A DNA stretch of 64,000 bases from assembly GCA_024224815.1 (NCBI GenBank), contig JAAENC010000128.1:1-64000 (forward strand), read 5' to 3'. This document shows, piece after piece, positions 1 to 9,689 of the stretch. Source of the stretch: Chloroflexota bacterium (GTDB taxonomy: Bacteria > Chloroflexota > Anaerolineae > Anaerolineales > Villigracilaceae). Each line of letters starts with the position of its first letter. The first letter of the stretch is position 1. The position numbers were made by a program, and so were the translations under genes. The notes beneath the pieces are model-generated. The model saw only the letters and a program-made list of their open reading frames with translations. It was not told the origin of the DNA and did no database searches.

Positions 1-765
1 GACGGCAACTTATACCAAAACATCCACGCCTACAAATACACCAACACGGACACCAAGACCGACTGCAACCTATACATATACCCCTACGCCAACATCTACA
101 CCAACAAAAACAAATACGCCAACACGAACGCCGACGCGGACACCATCTCCAACAGCGACTTATACCAAAACACCAACGCCGACTAAAACGTTAACACGGA
201 CTCCGTCTCCAACAGCGACGTATACCAAAACATCTACACCGACAAATACGCCAACACGAACACCATCTCCAACAGCGACTTATACCAAAACACCAACGCC
301 GACTAAAACGTCAACACGGACTCCGTCTCCAACAGCGACGTATACCAAAACATCTACACCGACCAATACGCCAACACGGACACCGTCTCCAACGGCGACT
401 TATACCAAAACATCTACACCGACCAATACGCCAACACGGACACCGTCTCCAACGGCGACTTATACCAAAACATCTACACCGACTAAAACGCCAACACGGA
501 CACCGTCTCCGACAGTGACTTATACCAAAACATCTACACCGACAAATACGCCAACACGGACACCAAGACCTACGGCAACCTATACATATACCCCTACGCC
601 AACATCTACACCAACAAAAACGAATACGCCAACACGGACACCATCTCCAACAGCGACTTATACTAAAACACCAACGCCGACTAAAACGTCAACACGGACA
701 CCGTCCCCAACGGCGACTTATACTAAAACACCAACGCTGACCAATACGCCAACACCTACGATTGA
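1..765 (+). repeat. 60-bp tandem repeat inside the Thr/Pro linker
   Basis: About a dozen 60-bp units in tandem, each coding 20 residues, so unit gain or loss keeps the frame. Units 361-420 and 421-480 are identical. A larger-order duplication is also visible: 45-120 recurs with few changes near 565-635. Confidence 0.9.
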
Positions 766-1942
766 CCCGAACTGCGATAAAGCAGGATTTGTTGCTGACC
801 TTAGCATTCCAGATGAAACGCTCTTCCAGCCAGGCGAAGAGTTTTCTAAAACGTGGCAGTTGCAAAATACAGGAACATGCACCTGGACATCAAAATACCA
901 AATAATTTTTATTAGTGGTGAGAATATAGGAGAAAAGGAAATTTTTCCATTGCCTTCTGTTGTTCAACCGGGCGAAACAGTAGATATCACAGTGCCTATG
1001 ATTGCGCCAGAAAGCCCTGGTAATTATCAGAGTAATTGGCAAATTCAAAATGCATCGGGAGATCGCTTTGGAATTGAAGCAAAAAATAGTAGCGACACTC
1101 CTTTCTGGGTCAAAATCATTGTTGCTATTGGTCCAACGAATACCCCTGCGGCATCTTTGTCTCTAACGCCTTCTCCAGCTTCTTCACCAACACCATCGTT
1201 TACACCATCTCAAAAGCTAACAGTCAATCCTGAGTATGATTTTGTCAAGCGCGCCTGTGAGGCAAAATGGACAAATAGTGCTGGAGCCTTGCCTTGCCCA
1301 GGATTAGATAATGATAATAATGGTTTTGTTCTCTCGGAAGGCACTTTTGTTTTGGAAGGAGATAACCTAACGGATCTTTCAAGCTTGTTGCTTGCGCCTC
1401 AGGCCACTCAGGACGGATATATCCAAGGCATATACCCTGCGCTTACTATTCAAAACGGAGACCACTTTAAAACCACCGTTGCTTGCGAAGAAGGAGCAAT
1501 AACTTGCTTTGTGCTTTTACGCTTGGATTATCAAGATGCGAATGGGCAAATCCATGAGTTCTGGGGTTTTGGAGAACAATATGATGGGCAATATTTTGAT
1601 GTTGATCTTGATCTAAGTTCTCTTGCAGGAGAACGGATCAGTTTTGTGCTTAGAGTTCTGTCTCTTGGATCATCACTTGGAGATCGTGTACTGTGGGTCG
1701 CGCCACGCATTACTCATAGTGAGTTTACTCCAACTATGACGCCAACTGCTACTATGTTACCAACATCAACAGCCACTATATTGCCAACGCCCACAGACTT
1801 CCCTGCACCAACACCTTTCTTTACATCTACTCCTACGCCGATTTCAGCGCCAACGCCCCTGGATAAGTCACCATCCATATGGGATTTATGGAGGCAAATA
1901 AAAAACTGTCTTTTGGGTCAGGGGTGTACTCTCTTTCAATAA
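2..1942 (+). CDS. Thr/Pro-rich repeat surface protein with NBR1-like Ig domain (5' end missing)
   Basis: The reading frame is open from the first bases of the window, so the gene begins upstream; an internal ATG at 515 is probably not the start. The first 250 or so visible residues are a Thr/Pro linker of near-identical 20-residue units ([20 protein letters not shown] type). After it comes a domain of about 115 residues resembling the NBR1-like Ig fold common in Chloroflexota secreted proteins: it has the [21 protein letters not shown] segment pattern typical of that fold. A second Thr/Pro linker follows, then a possible beta-sandwich domain (about 1220-1710) and a third Pro/Thr linker. No transmembrane anchor is seen at the C-terminus. 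The protein is probably exported and glycosylated or wall-spanning; this is inference. The Ig-like call is fairly secure, the role is unknown. Confidence 0.75.
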   Translation, partial: TATYTKTSTPTNTPTRTPRPTATYTYTPTPTSTPTKTNTPTRTPTRTPSPTATYTKTPTPTKTLTRTPSPTATYTKTSTPTNTPTRTPSPTATYTKTPTPTKTSTRTPSPTATYTKTSTPTNTPTRTPSPTATYTKTSTPTNTPTRTPSPTATYTKTSTPTKTPTRTPSPTVTYTKTSTPTNTPTRTPRPTATYTYTPTPTSTPTKTNTPTRTPSPTATYTKTPTPTKTSTRTPSPTATYTKTPTLTNTPTPTIDPNCDKAGFVADLSIPDETLFQPGEEFSKTWQLQNTGTCTWTSKYQIIFISGENIGEKEIFPLPSVVQPGETVDITVPMIAPESPGNYQSNWQIQNASGDRFGIEAKNSSDTPFWVKIIVAIGPTNTPAASLSLTPSPASSPTPSFTPSQKLTVNPEYDFVKRACEAKWTNSAGALPCPGLDNDNNGFVLSEGTFVLEGDNLTDLSSLLLAPQATQDGYIQGIYPALTIQNGDHFKTTVACEEGAITCFVLLRLDYQDANGQIHEFWGFGEQYDGQYFDVDLDLSSLAGERISFVLRVLSLGSSLGDRVLWVAPRITHSEFTPTMTPTATMLPTSTATILPTPTDFPAPTPFFTSTPTPISAPTPLDKSPSIWDLWRQIKNCLLGQGCTLFQ

Positions 1943-2005
1943 TCAAAATGGCAGTTATAGACCCTTTGTATATTTTGCAAACAAGAATTGTTGAAAACTT
2001 ATAAT

Positions 2006-2088
2006 AGACCTCTTGCATAAGTACTCTAGCCGTCGTCCTCGGCGACATGTTTCTGAGAAGTTTGCGTCAAGGACGGCGCAAGAAGTCT
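2006..2088. repeat. 83-bp inverted-repeat element (MITE-like)
   Basis: The 348-bp gap 1943-2290 holds no gene. It contains arms AGACCTCTTGC (2006-2016) and GCAAGAAGTCT (2078-2088), complementary except for one base, with a second inner pair (GCCGTC.../GGACGGC). It looks like a short non-autonomous element. No target duplication was identified. Confidence 0.45.
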
Positions 2089-2094
2089 AATAAT

Positions 2095-2135
2095 AAAAGC
2101 CTCTTTTTCTCTCCAGAGAGAAAAAGAGGCTTTTT
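2095..2135. terminator. Rho-independent terminator, bidirectional form
   Basis: A long stem built on AAAAGCCTCTTTTTCTCT and its complement, loop CCAG, followed by a T run. It lies 150 bp after the repeat-protein gene and before the ABC exporter. Confidence 0.8.
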
Positions 2136-2290
2136 GGTTCTGCGTAAAGAGGGTGTTTGCAGATGCTTCTTGACAGAGTTTGTGTTTTTTTGTATGCTAA
2201 TGAGCATTACTCGATAATTTGCATATTTGGGTAAATTGCATGGGGTGTATACTGCTATCGGCACTCCTCCTTGTAACTAGAGAGAATCTT

Positions 2291-3262
2291 ATGAATATAA
2301 TCGAAGTACAAAACTTGAAACGAGTTTATCGCGCCACCAATGGTGTGATCCGTCGAACAACGAAAGAAATTGTAGCCGTAGATGATCTTTCCTTTGATAT
2401 CAAAGAAGGTGAACTTTTTGGTCTTCTTGGGCCGAATGGCGCGGGGAAAACAACCTCCGTCAAAGTTTTGGCAACTTTGCTGATTCCTGATGCTGGTCAA
2501 GTACGCGTTAAGGGGCTGGATATTGTTAAAGATGCCAATGAAGTCCGTAAAGAAATTGGCTTCATCTTTGGTGGCGAGCGTGGTCTTTATTGGCGGCTTT
2601 CGGGAAATGATAATTTGCGTTATTTTGCGAGCTTATATCATGTTGCGCCGGAGATTTCCAAAAAGCGTATTCCCTATTTGTTGGAATTAGTAGGTCTGAA
2701 AGGACGCGGAGACGAGCGTGTGCAAGGCTATTCTCGCGGAATGAAGCAACGCTTACATGTTGCGCGGACATTGCTTCATGACCCCGATATTCTTTTTCTT
2801 GACGAGCCGACAATTGGACTTGACCCTGTTGGGGCAAGAGAGTTTCGCGATGTGATCCGCAACTTACAATCCGAAAAGAAGACGATTTTGTTGACCACGC
2901 ATTATATGTTTGAAGCAGATTCTCTCTCTGATCGTGTAGCGGTAATTGATAAAGGGCTGATTGTTGCCCTCGATACCCCCTCCGCGCTCAAAAAACATGT
3001 GCGTGATCTTTCTGTGGTTGAAATTGAAACCTTTGGGATTGCGCCAAATGTTGTCGAAGAGATTCGTAAACTTCCATTTGTAGATTCTCTATCCACGCGG
3101 GAGCAAGACCATCGTCAGATTTTGCATGTTCAGACAGAGCGTGGGGCAGAAGCTGTCCCGGATCTGATGGCTTCTCTCGAAGGGATGCGCGTTGGTCGAG
3201 TCACCGTCCGCGAACCAACGCTCGAAGATGCTTATGTCCGCTTGGTGGGAGGCAAAGCATGA
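2291..3262 (+). CDS. ABC-2 type exporter, ATP-binding protein
   Basis: A 323-residue ATPase that energises export of an unknown substrate. Visible motifs: Walker A GPNGAGKTTSVK, signature YSRGMKQRL, Walker B ILFLDEP, and a switch His in TTHYMFEAD. The C-terminal 90 residues match the extra domain of DrrA/NatA-like ABC-2 ATPases. The ATG at 2291 (MNIIEVQNL) is preferred over an upstream in-frame ATG at 2219, because the domain starts there and a purine-rich AGAGAGA precedes it. The stop overlaps the next gene by 4 nt (ATGA), so the ATPase and the first permease are coupled. Confidence 0.9.
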   Translation: MNIIEVQNLKRVYRATNGVIRRTTKEIVAVDDLSFDIKEGELFGLLGPNGAGKTTSVKVLATLLIPDAGQVRVKGLDIVKDANEVRKEIGFIFGGERGLYWRLSGNDNLRYFASLYHVAPEISKKRIPYLLELVGLKGRGDERVQGYSRGMKQRLHVARTLLHDPDILFLDEPTIGLDPVGAREFRDVIRNLQSEKKTILLTTHYMFEADSLSDRVAVIDKGLIVALDTPSALKKHVRDLSVVEIETFGIAPNVVEEIRKLPFVDSLSTREQDHRQILHVQTERGAEAVPDLMASLEGMRVGRVTVREPTLEDAYVRLVGGKA

Positions 3263-4056
3263 AACTCAAAAATTTGATTACCTACTGGCGCACAGCGCTG
3301 ACTGTAGCAGAAATCACTTTACGCCATCAATGGAATGACAGCTTTATTCTCTTTGCAATTTTGGTGCAGCCCATGATCATTGCTATTCTTGCGCTCTTCA
3401 TGTTGCGCGATCTGGGTGGTGAATATGCCATGTTCGTTGTCGTCGGCAGTGGATTAACAGGTTTATGGAGCAGTTTACTTTTTATCTCAGGAAATAGCAT
3501 CAATAATGAACGCAGACAAGGCACGCTGGAATCTCTGGTTGCCCTCCCTACACCTTTTGAAGTGATCATATTTGGTAAAAATCTTGCCAATGTGGTGCAG
3601 TCTTTAATTTCGATGAGTTCCTCTTATATCTTGGCAGCTCTTCTTTTTGGCTATACCCTAAAAATGGTCTCGCCCCTTTTATTTGTTGGCTCGGTCATCA
3701 TCAGTATTTTTGCCTTTATCAGCTTTGGGCTGGTAATCGCACCGCTTTTTATTATTTATCGCGGCATTCAACAATGGCAAAATGCGATGGAATTCCCCGT
3801 TTATATCTTGGCCGGATTCCTCTTCCCGATTGCGATGCTGCCCAATTGGACAACGCCGATCAGCTACGTTCTGCCACCTTATTGGGCTGCGCGAGCGCTG
3901 CACGAAACCTCCACAGGAACGGGCGATACAGAAAAAATATTTTTCGCTTGGAGCATGATGCTTCTCTTTAGCGTGATCGATCTTTTTATAGCGAGCAAAC
4001 TCTTCAAATTTATGCTCTATAAAGCGCGCGTTGACGCAACTTTGGAAACGGTATAG
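3259..4056 (+). CDS. ABC-2 type exporter, permease 1
   Basis: A 265-residue integral membrane protein with about six hydrophobic segments, the ABC-2 permease layout, and a segment near residue 90 (NERRQGTLESLVALP) typical of this family. It is translationally coupled to the ATPase at 2291. It ends in LETV, as does the next permease, suggesting the two are ancient duplicates that form a heterodimer. The substrate cannot be told from sequence. Confidence 0.85.
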   Translation: MKLKNLITYWRTALTVAEITLRHQWNDSFILFAILVQPMIIAILALFMLRDLGGEYAMFVVVGSGLTGLWSSLLFISGNSINNERRQGTLESLVALPTPFEVIIFGKNLANVVQSLISMSSSYILAALLFGYTLKMVSPLLFVGSVIISIFAFISFGLVIAPLFIIYRGIQQWQNAMEFPVYILAGFLFPIAMLPNWTTPISYVLPPYWAARALHETSTGTGDTEKIFFAWSMMLLFSVIDLFIASKLFKFMLYKARVDATLETV

Positions 4057-4069
4057 TCAAATATGATTC

Positions 4070-4147
4070 TGCGAGGAGCATGCTTTTGTGACGACGAGTA
4101 CCCTTTAGGGTAAGCAGTCTCATAACATAAGATTGCTTCTCGCGAGT
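4070..4147. repeat. Degenerate REP-like inverted repeat
   Basis: TGCGAGGAGC, GACGA, AAGCAGTCTC and GATTGCTTCTCGCG occur in the order seen in the better preserved copies at 10751 and 25975. It separates the two permease genes of the exporter, and the second permease has no clear ribosome binding site. Confidence 0.4.
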
Positions 4148-4167
4148 TCAGCCAAATCAATAAGCCT

Positions 4168-4968
4168 ATGAAAACAATAAATAATAATCTTCGACTTTTC
4201 TGGCAGGGGACGGTGCTTTCCTACGTCGCCCTATTTGCCTGGTTCCGCCCCGTGACTTATATCGCATCGAAAATTCTGATGCCTTTGGCGCAGATGATTT
4301 TCTTCACATTTTTGGGATCCTATGCCTCCGGCGGGTCAAACGTGGATTTTTACGTGATCGGCAATGCCATACAGATTACTGCCGTGAGCGGGATTTTCGG
4401 TGTCACAATGAGCATTGGTGGGGATCGATGGGCAGGTACCTTGGCCTATCTTTTCGGCACCCCCGCCAATCGAATGATGATGTTTTTCGGACGGGCATTT
4501 ATGCACGTTATTGATGGTGCATTTGGTGTTGTGATTGCCCTAACTTGGGGCGCACTCCTCTTTGGTGTTGATTTTTCCCAAACAAACCTTTCTGCATTGG
4601 GATTAACCATCCTCGTTACCACCATCAGCACCTGCGGATTAGGTCTCTTAATGGGCTGTCTGAGTCTTATCACAGCAAATGTAATGTTCGTTAACAACAC
4701 CGTTTACTTCTTGTTGCTTATTTTCTCTGGTGCAAATATCGCCATCGACACTCTCCCCAATTGGATGCAGGCTTTCTCCCAAATTCTGCCCCTCACACGC
4801 GGAATCGCCTCTGCGCGGATATTGATTGCGGGTGGCAGCTTTGCCGAAGTTGTCCCCTTGCTCACCAGCGAAGCTGGTATAGGCATTATTTATGGCTGGC
4901 TGGGATACTTTCTATTTAAATGGTTTGAAGTTCAAGCAAAGAGAAAAGGTTCTTTGGAAACAGTATGA
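4168..4968 (+). CDS. ABC-2 type exporter, permease 2
   Basis: A 266-residue protein with about six membrane segments, ABC-2 family. It follows permease 1 by 111 bp, with a repeat element between, and most likely pairs with it under the ATPase at 2291. The central loop DRWAGTLAYLFGTPANR is the ABC-2 equivalent of the segment noted in permease 1. No strong Shine-Dalgarno sequence precedes ATG 4168. It ends in LETV like its partner. Confidence 0.82.
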   Translation: MKTINNNLRLFWQGTVLSYVALFAWFRPVTYIASKILMPLAQMIFFTFLGSYASGGSNVDFYVIGNAIQITAVSGIFGVTMSIGGDRWAGTLAYLFGTPANRMMMFFGRAFMHVIDGAFGVVIALTWGALLFGVDFSQTNLSALGLTILVTTISTCGLGLLMGCLSLITANVMFVNNTVYFLLLIFSGANIAIDTLPNWMQAFSQILPLTRGIASARILIAGGSFAEVVPLLTSEAGIGIIYGWLGYFLFKWFEVQAKRKGSLETV

Positions 4969-4990
4969 GCTACGCTCATAAAGGAAAGTA

Positions 4991-6238
4991 ATGAATAATT
5001 TACTAAAAAACGCAAAAAAAACATTTAACGAGTATCCCCGAGCCTTCTGGACCTATAACGTTATCGTCTTTATTGATCTTTTAGGCGGGTTCATGCTCTA
5101 CCCATTTTTTGCGCTATACCTGACCCAAAAATTTGACATCAACATGGCTACCGTTGGAATATTATTTGCCATCTTTTCCATCACAGGCTTTGTTGGTAGT
5201 GCTCTTGGCGGCGCCCTTACAGATCGTATGGGGCGCAAAGGGGTCATTATTGCGAGTCTTATCCTTTCATCGGTTAGCGCATTAGGGATGGGTTTTGCCC
5301 CTTCTATAGGCTGGTTTGTTGCCGTCACGGTAATCGTCGGCACCATGTCAAGTATCGGCGGCCCAGCTCGGGAGGCGGTCGTTGCGGATCTTCTTCCTGA
5401 AGATAAGCGTGCCGAGGGCTATGGTATCAATCGAGTGGTTTTCAATCTGGCAGTCATCATTGCGCCACCGATTGCAGGCTTGCTTATCGCCAATTCCTAT
5501 CTCACGCTCTTCGTTGTGGATGCTGTTATTAGTCTAATTGCGGCAACGGTTGTGCTGGTCGCTTTGCCTGAAACAAAACCTGCGGCAGATCCAGATGCTG
5601 TTCCAGAAACGATGCAAGAATCTTTTTCTGGATATTTGGAAGTCTTCAAAAACACGCCCTTTATTCTCTTTATCGGCGTGACTATTTTGATGACGCTCGT
5701 CTATATGAATATGAACTCAACCCTCGGTGTTTTCCTTCGTGACTACCGCGGTATCCCCGAGATCGGATTTGGGGCTTTGCTAAGCATAAACGCCCTGATT
5801 GTTGTCGCGTTGCAGTTTTGGGTAACACGCAGACTTGAGCGCTTCAAGCCGCTTGCCATGATGGCGTTAGGCTCTTTTCTTTATGCCATCGGCTTCGCAA
5901 TATATGGCTTTGTTGAAGGGATGACCCTCTTTATTATGGCTATGGTCATTATTACAGTTGGAGAAATGGTTGTTGCACCTTTCCAGCAGGCTCTTGTCGC
6001 AAGTTTTGCTCCTGAAGAGATGCGTGGACGCTATATGGCCGTCTCTGGTATGACTTGGGGAATTGCCTTTATGGTTGGCCCCTATTTCGCAGGGCTTCTT
6101 TTAGATAGCCCTAATGCAAATGTGCTCTGGTATATCAGCGGCTTCATAGGGTTACTTGCGACATTTGGTTTTCTAGCGCTGAATAAGATGCATAACCCAG
6201 ACCCTATTATTGAGACAGTTGCTGTCTCCGCAGATTGA
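4991..6238 (+). CDS. MFS transporter
   Basis: A 415-residue protein with the 12-TM major facilitator layout. Motif A is clear in loop 2-3 (GGALTDRMGRKG), and a second related loop lies in the C-terminal half (SFAPEEMRGRYMAVSG). A good ribosome binding site (AAAGGAAAG) lies before ATG 4991. It starts 22 bp after the ABC permease, so it may be co-transcribed as part of an export or resistance unit. The family is close to multidrug or sugar-efflux MFS proteins; the substrate is unknown. Confidence 0.88.
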   Translation: MNNLLKNAKKTFNEYPRAFWTYNVIVFIDLLGGFMLYPFFALYLTQKFDINMATVGILFAIFSITGFVGSALGGALTDRMGRKGVIIASLILSSVSALGMGFAPSIGWFVAVTVIVGTMSSIGGPAREAVVADLLPEDKRAEGYGINRVVFNLAVIIAPPIAGLLIANSYLTLFVVDAVISLIAATVVLVALPETKPAADPDAVPETMQESFSGYLEVFKNTPFILFIGVTILMTLVYMNMNSTLGVFLRDYRGIPEIGFGALLSINALIVVALQFWVTRRLERFKPLAMMALGSFLYAIGFAIYGFVEGMTLFIMAMVIITVGEMVVAPFQQALVASFAPEEMRGRYMAVSGMTWGIAFMVGPYFAGLLLDSPNANVLWYISGFIGLLATFGFLALNKMHNPDPIIETVAVSAD

Positions 6239-6282
6239 TTTCTTGGAGATATAGCGAAGAATAATATAAAAAAGGAATAACT

Positions 6283-6705
6283 ATGGGCATAATGGCAGAA
6301 GATTACAAAGAAGAGTTTCTGAAAAAAACGAGATATGGATATCTAACCACACTTACTAAAAGCGGCGCACCAAAGACAGTTCCGATTTGGTTCGATTGGG
6401 ATGAGCATGTAGTGAGAATTTTCTCAGTTGTAGGCACGGTAAAGCTCAAAAGAATTGAGAACGATCCGCGTGTAACAGTACTAGTGGCGAGCGATATGGA
6501 TGAACATGAAGCTTGGGTGTCATTTGATGGTCATGCAGAAATTCGTTCTGATGGCGCGATAGAGTTGGTTGAGAAATTGGCTGATAGGTATTGGGATCTA
6601 TCAGACCCAGAAAAAAGAGAGACAATTGAGCGATGGAAAACTATGCCTGAAATCTTTCGTATCATTGAAATAGTGCCAACTAAAATACGAAGCTATTTTG
6701 ATTGA
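6283..6705 (+). CDS. PPOX-fold (split-barrel) flavin/F420-binding protein
   Basis: 140 residues, the usual size of the pyridoxamine-5'-phosphate-oxidase-like split barrel. Typical pieces are the start (GYLTTLTKSGAPKTVPIWF), the central strand with KLKRIENDPRVTVLVAS, and a late WVSFDGHAEI strand. Members bind FMN, F420 or heme and reduce small molecules; the sequence does not decide the cofactor. ATG 6283 follows AAAGGAA; a second ATG lies 4 codons later. It stands alone, followed by a terminator at 6791. Confidence 0.78.
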   Translation: MGIMAEDYKEEFLKKTRYGYLTTLTKSGAPKTVPIWFDWDEHVVRIFSVVGTVKLKRIENDPRVTVLVASDMDEHEAWVSFDGHAEIRSDGAIELVEKLADRYWDLSDPEKRETIERWKTMPEIFRIIEIVPTKIRSYFD

Positions 6706-6790
6706 ATATCAAGGAAAAGAATCACGGACTTATATCATGATGTGTGGTTTGGCGTGGTATTTGACGGGAGAAAACTATTTGTAATTACCA

Positions 6791-6830
6791 AGCATCCTGA
6801 TTTATGCAGAGTCGGGATGCTATTTTATTT
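6791..6830 (+). terminator. Rho-independent terminator
   Basis: AGCATCC...GGATGCT stem (with a TGA/TCG extension) followed by TATTTTATTT, downstream of the PPOX-fold gene. Confidence 0.65.
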
Positions 6831-6885
6831 AAATTCTGGCATTAGAAAAAGAATGCGGGTAAGATAAGTGTAAGGAGAAATCACT

Positions 6886-7530
6886 ATGACCAAACACCTT
6901 GTCGTTGTCGCCGGAAATATCGGTGTAGGAAAAACTTCACTTACAGAAAGAATGGGAGATCGCCTTGGTTGGCGCACTGATTTTGAATCGGTGGCCGATA
7001 ACCCCTATCTTTCAGAATTCTATGATGATATGCGCAAATGGTCTTTTCATTTGCAAATCTTCTTTTTAGGCCACCGTGCAGAACAATATCTCGAAGCTGC
7101 CAACGACCCTCGTTCTGCTATTTTAGATCGCAGTATTTTTGAAGATAATTATATTTTCGCGCGTGCTCTTCATCATCTGAACAATATCAACGAGCGGGAC
7201 TATCAATCCTATCGGCGTTTATTTAGCTTGATAGTGGAAGGCTTGCCCAAACCGGATTTGCTGGTCTATTTAAAGGCACCTGTGGATGTTTTGATGGAGC
7301 GTATCGAAAAACGTGCGCGCGGCATGGAAACAGGTATCACGACCGAATATCTCTCTCTGCTCGATACTTTCTATGACGAGTGGCTTGCTCACTTTGACCT
7401 CTGCCCGGTGCTGACCATCCGCACCGATGATCTGGATTACGTCAACCAACCGAAAGCCTTGGAAATCGTCACAGAACGAATTACCGATAAACTTTCGGGC
7501 AAAGAAACTGTAGATTTGCGAGAAAAATAA
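6886..7530 (+). CDS. Deoxynucleoside kinase (dNK/dGK-dAK family)
   Basis: 214 residues, the usual length of bacterial deoxyadenosine/deoxyguanosine kinases, which phosphorylate salvaged deoxynucleosides. The P-loop AGNIGVGKTSL sits near the N-terminus, the DRS motif in LDRSIFEDNYIF near residue 83, and the arginine-rich lid in RIEKRARGME near residue 140. ATG 6886 is preceded by AAGGAG. A small membrane protein follows after 19 bp. The precise base specificity is not predictable. Confidence 0.88.
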   Translation: MTKHLVVVAGNIGVGKTSLTERMGDRLGWRTDFESVADNPYLSEFYDDMRKWSFHLQIFFLGHRAEQYLEAANDPRSAILDRSIFEDNYIFARALHHLNNINERDYQSYRRLFSLIVEGLPKPDLLVYLKAPVDVLMERIEKRARGMETGITTEYLSLLDTFYDEWLAHFDLCPVLTIRTDDLDYVNQPKALEIVTERITDKLSGKETVDLREK

Positions 7531-7549
7531 GAAAACAGGAGCAATAGTT

Positions 7550-7951
7550 ATGTTAAATAATTTGAAAAAAATGTCACGTTCTTTTGGTCTGCACCCCCTT
7601 GTGGGATTCGGCATGTTCGCCGTAGATATGATGCTTTTCGGCGGTGAAGTGATGACGGCTGAGTTGATCTGGCCTCTCACCGTTGGTGTTGGGGCTGCCC
7701 TGACGATTCCCAGTATCTTGATCCAGCGGCATAGCTTTAGTGATACCTGGGGCGCCGCGATCGGAAAAGGTCTTTTGGTTGGTGTCTTAACAGGTATACC
7801 AACACCGCTGCCGGCACTTATTCCGCTTTTGGGTGGCACGATTGGTACAATGCAGATGCTTGGTGAGAAAGAAGAGCGTGCAATGCTCGAAGCCGAAGTT
7901 GTGGAAGAAGAGTCTTTCCCCGTTCTTGAAGGGGAATCTCTAGATGAATAA
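7550..7951 (+). CDS. Small membrane protein of unknown function
   Basis: 133 residues with two or three hydrophobic segments (about 14-30, 38-56 and 72-105) and an acidic tail rich in Glu. Hydrophobic stretches include LTVGVGAALTIPSILI and TPLPALIPLLGG. A good ribosome binding site (AGGAG) precedes ATG 7550, and it lies 19 bp after the kinase gene, so it is likely expressed with it. I do not recognise a family. Confidence 0.6.
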   Translation: MLNNLKKMSRSFGLHPLVGFGMFAVDMMLFGGEVMTAELIWPLTVGVGAALTIPSILIQRHSFSDTWGAAIGKGLLVGVLTGIPTPLPALIPLLGGTIGTMQMLGEKEERAMLEAEVVEEESFPVLEGESLDE

Positions 7952-7990
7952 ATATTCCTAGATATGTGATGGAGATATAGGAGTCGGGAA

Positions 7991-8641
7991 ATGATATTAG
8001 ACTATATTGAAAATTATGAGTATGTGGATGATGGCTCAACTCAGTATTATGAAGCTAAGATGGCTTTAGCTCGTTTGGCTGATGGGATGATTTTGCTTCA
8101 TAGAGAAGTGATGAAATTACAGCAGAAAGTGCATAGAAAAGCATTGAAGGAAAATACTACAACGGACTTTACAGAGCAGTTATTTGGTAACTATCCTAAG
8201 GGATATCTATCTTGTATATTTCAGTGGTATGCTGTTTCTGCCTGTAGCTATGGCCAACTCGTAGGAAAGCTGAAAACAGGTGATGAACAAAAAGCCAAAG
8301 CTTATGTGAAGACAGTTATGCCACGACTACGGGATTATCGAAATAAGGTTGCGGCTCATATGGCTTTTGCAGACCCATTCAAGGATGATAATCCTGCTGA
8401 TCTTGCAAGCAGTCTTTTTACACAAATAATCTACCATAATGAAAGATTATGTGCCGGGGCTTTAACGGTAGATGTTCAAAGCGTCTCGGTTAGTAAAAAT
8501 CTTTCTTGGAGTCTTACAGAAAAACATACGCAACTATCTAAGCGCTATTGGCCTCATGGAAATAATAGCTTATACCAAGCATTAATGATTCCTCCAGGTA
8601 CAACAACATATACTGTACATGACCCTGAATTATATATTTAG
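7991..8641 (+). CDS. Soluble protein of unknown function with HEPN-like motif
   Basis: 216 residues, no signal peptide and no membrane segment. It is rich in helix-forming sequence in the first 140 residues. RNKVAAH at residues 117-123 fits the Rx4-6H motif of HEPN RNases and HEPN-like toxins, in a long-helix setting (VMPRLRDYRNKVAAHMAF). The same short pattern also appears in non-nuclease proteins, so this is only a hint. A strong terminator follows at 8659. Confidence 0.55.
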   Translation: MILDYIENYEYVDDGSTQYYEAKMALARLADGMILLHREVMKLQQKVHRKALKENTTTDFTEQLFGNYPKGYLSCIFQWYAVSACSYGQLVGKLKTGDEQKAKAYVKTVMPRLRDYRNKVAAHMAFADPFKDDNPADLASSLFTQIIYHNERLCAGALTVDVQSVSVSKNLSWSLTEKHTQLSKRYWPHGNNSLYQALMIPPGTTTYTVHDPELYI

Positions 8642-8658
8642 GAGTGATACTATAAAAA

Positions 8659-8698
8659 GAAGACATCGAACATTTCTAAAATGTTCGATGTCTTTTTT
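8659..8698 (+). terminator. Rho-independent terminator
   Basis: A perfect 14-bp stem, GACATCGAACATTT with its complement around loop CTA, followed by a T run. The same TTT-CTA-AAA apex occurs in the hairpins at 10856 and 30219. Confidence 0.9.
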
Positions 8699-8758
8699 TA
8701 ACTTAATTCTCCCATAGTTTCGTGGAAAGATGTCTGCTAGGGCAAAGATGGGGCAAAA

Positions 8759-9619
8759 CTACATCAAATCTTCCATCAAATCCATCGGCAACACCGCTGC
8801 ACCAACAATGCCAGGGCCAGTATGTACGCCCAAAACGGGGGAAATGCGTGTAACTTCCATCTTCGCAACATTTAGCCCGGATTCTATCGCATCTTTCATC
8901 TGGTCTGCGCCTTTTTGGAAACGCCCATGTAAAACGGTCGTCCACAAAGGAGCATCGCCGTAAATCTCAGAGAGATGATTGACCATTTCTGCAATGTTTT
9001 TCTTAATCGTGCGCCCTTTGCCGAGGGTGGAGTATTTTCCGTCGGCGTGATCAACGTGGATGATGGGTTTGAGTTTAAGCACCGACCCAGCCAGAGCCTG
9101 TACCCTGCCGATGCGGCCTCCGCGCGCCAAATACTCGAGCGTTTCAAGCGTATAGATCACCTCGGTTTTGGCTCTAATCGCATCCAGCCGTTCTTTTATG
9201 GCCTCCAGATCCCATCCCGCTTTTGCCGCTTTTACAGCCGCCAAAACCTGAAAACGCTGCCCGCCAGAGAGCGTCATGCTATCTACTGTTGAGACAACTT
9301 TTTCTTTCAGTTGTGCTGCGCCATTGATCGCTGAGTTTAGCGTGCCGCTCAAACCTGAAGAAATATGGATAGAGAGAATTTGCTCTTTGGTTGTTGCCAA
9401 TTTTTCATATAATTCAGCAAAAATCCCGCTAGAAGGCTGTGCCGTTGTGGGAATTGCAGGACGCATTGCCTCAAGCCTATTATAGAAATCATCAGGCGCA
9501 ATATTGGTCGCGTTTTCTTCACCTTCGGGGAATTGAATATAAAGCGGAGCCTCGACAATGCCGAACTCTTCACGCTCTTCTGCAGAAAGATCTGCCGCGC
9601 AATCAGTTACGATTTTCAT
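8759..9619 (-). CDS. DegV family fatty-acid-binding protein
   Basis: 286 residues, the usual DegV length. DegV/FakB proteins bind a fatty acid and in Firmicutes present it to the kinase FakA. The opening MKIVTDCAADLS and the conserved segments PTTAQPSSG (near 77) and SIHISSGLSGT (near 103) are diagnostic. Start 9619 has AAAGGAAA upstream. It stands alone, convergent with the 7991 gene. No fakA partner is seen in this window. Confidence 0.9.
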   Translation of the reverse strand: MKIVTDCAADLSAEEREEFGIVEAPLYIQFPEGEENATNIAPDDFYNRLEAMRPAIPTTAQPSSGIFAELYEKLATTKEQILSIHISSGLSGTLNSAINGAAQLKEKVVSTVDSMTLSGGQRFQVLAAVKAAKAGWDLEAIKERLDAIRAKTEVIYTLETLEYLARGGRIGRVQALAGSVLKLKPIIHVDHADGKYSTLGKGRTIKKNIAEMVNHLSEIYGDAPLWTTVLHGRFQKGADQMKDAIESGLNVAKMEVTRISPVLGVHTGPGIVGAAVLPMDLMEDLM

Positions 9620-9689
9620 TTGATTTTCCTTTCTTAGTTGAATTTATCACAATCGCCATTATACCTGAAAGGACTGATAAAATGAGTAG

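Noticed and set aside
1-765. CRISPR-like regular repeats
   Set aside because: The units are contiguous without spacers, keep one reading frame and encode a Thr/Pro linker.
7270-7839. 189-residue minus-strand frame
   Set aside because: It runs opposite to the kinase and small membrane protein genes, both of which have good starts; no family features.
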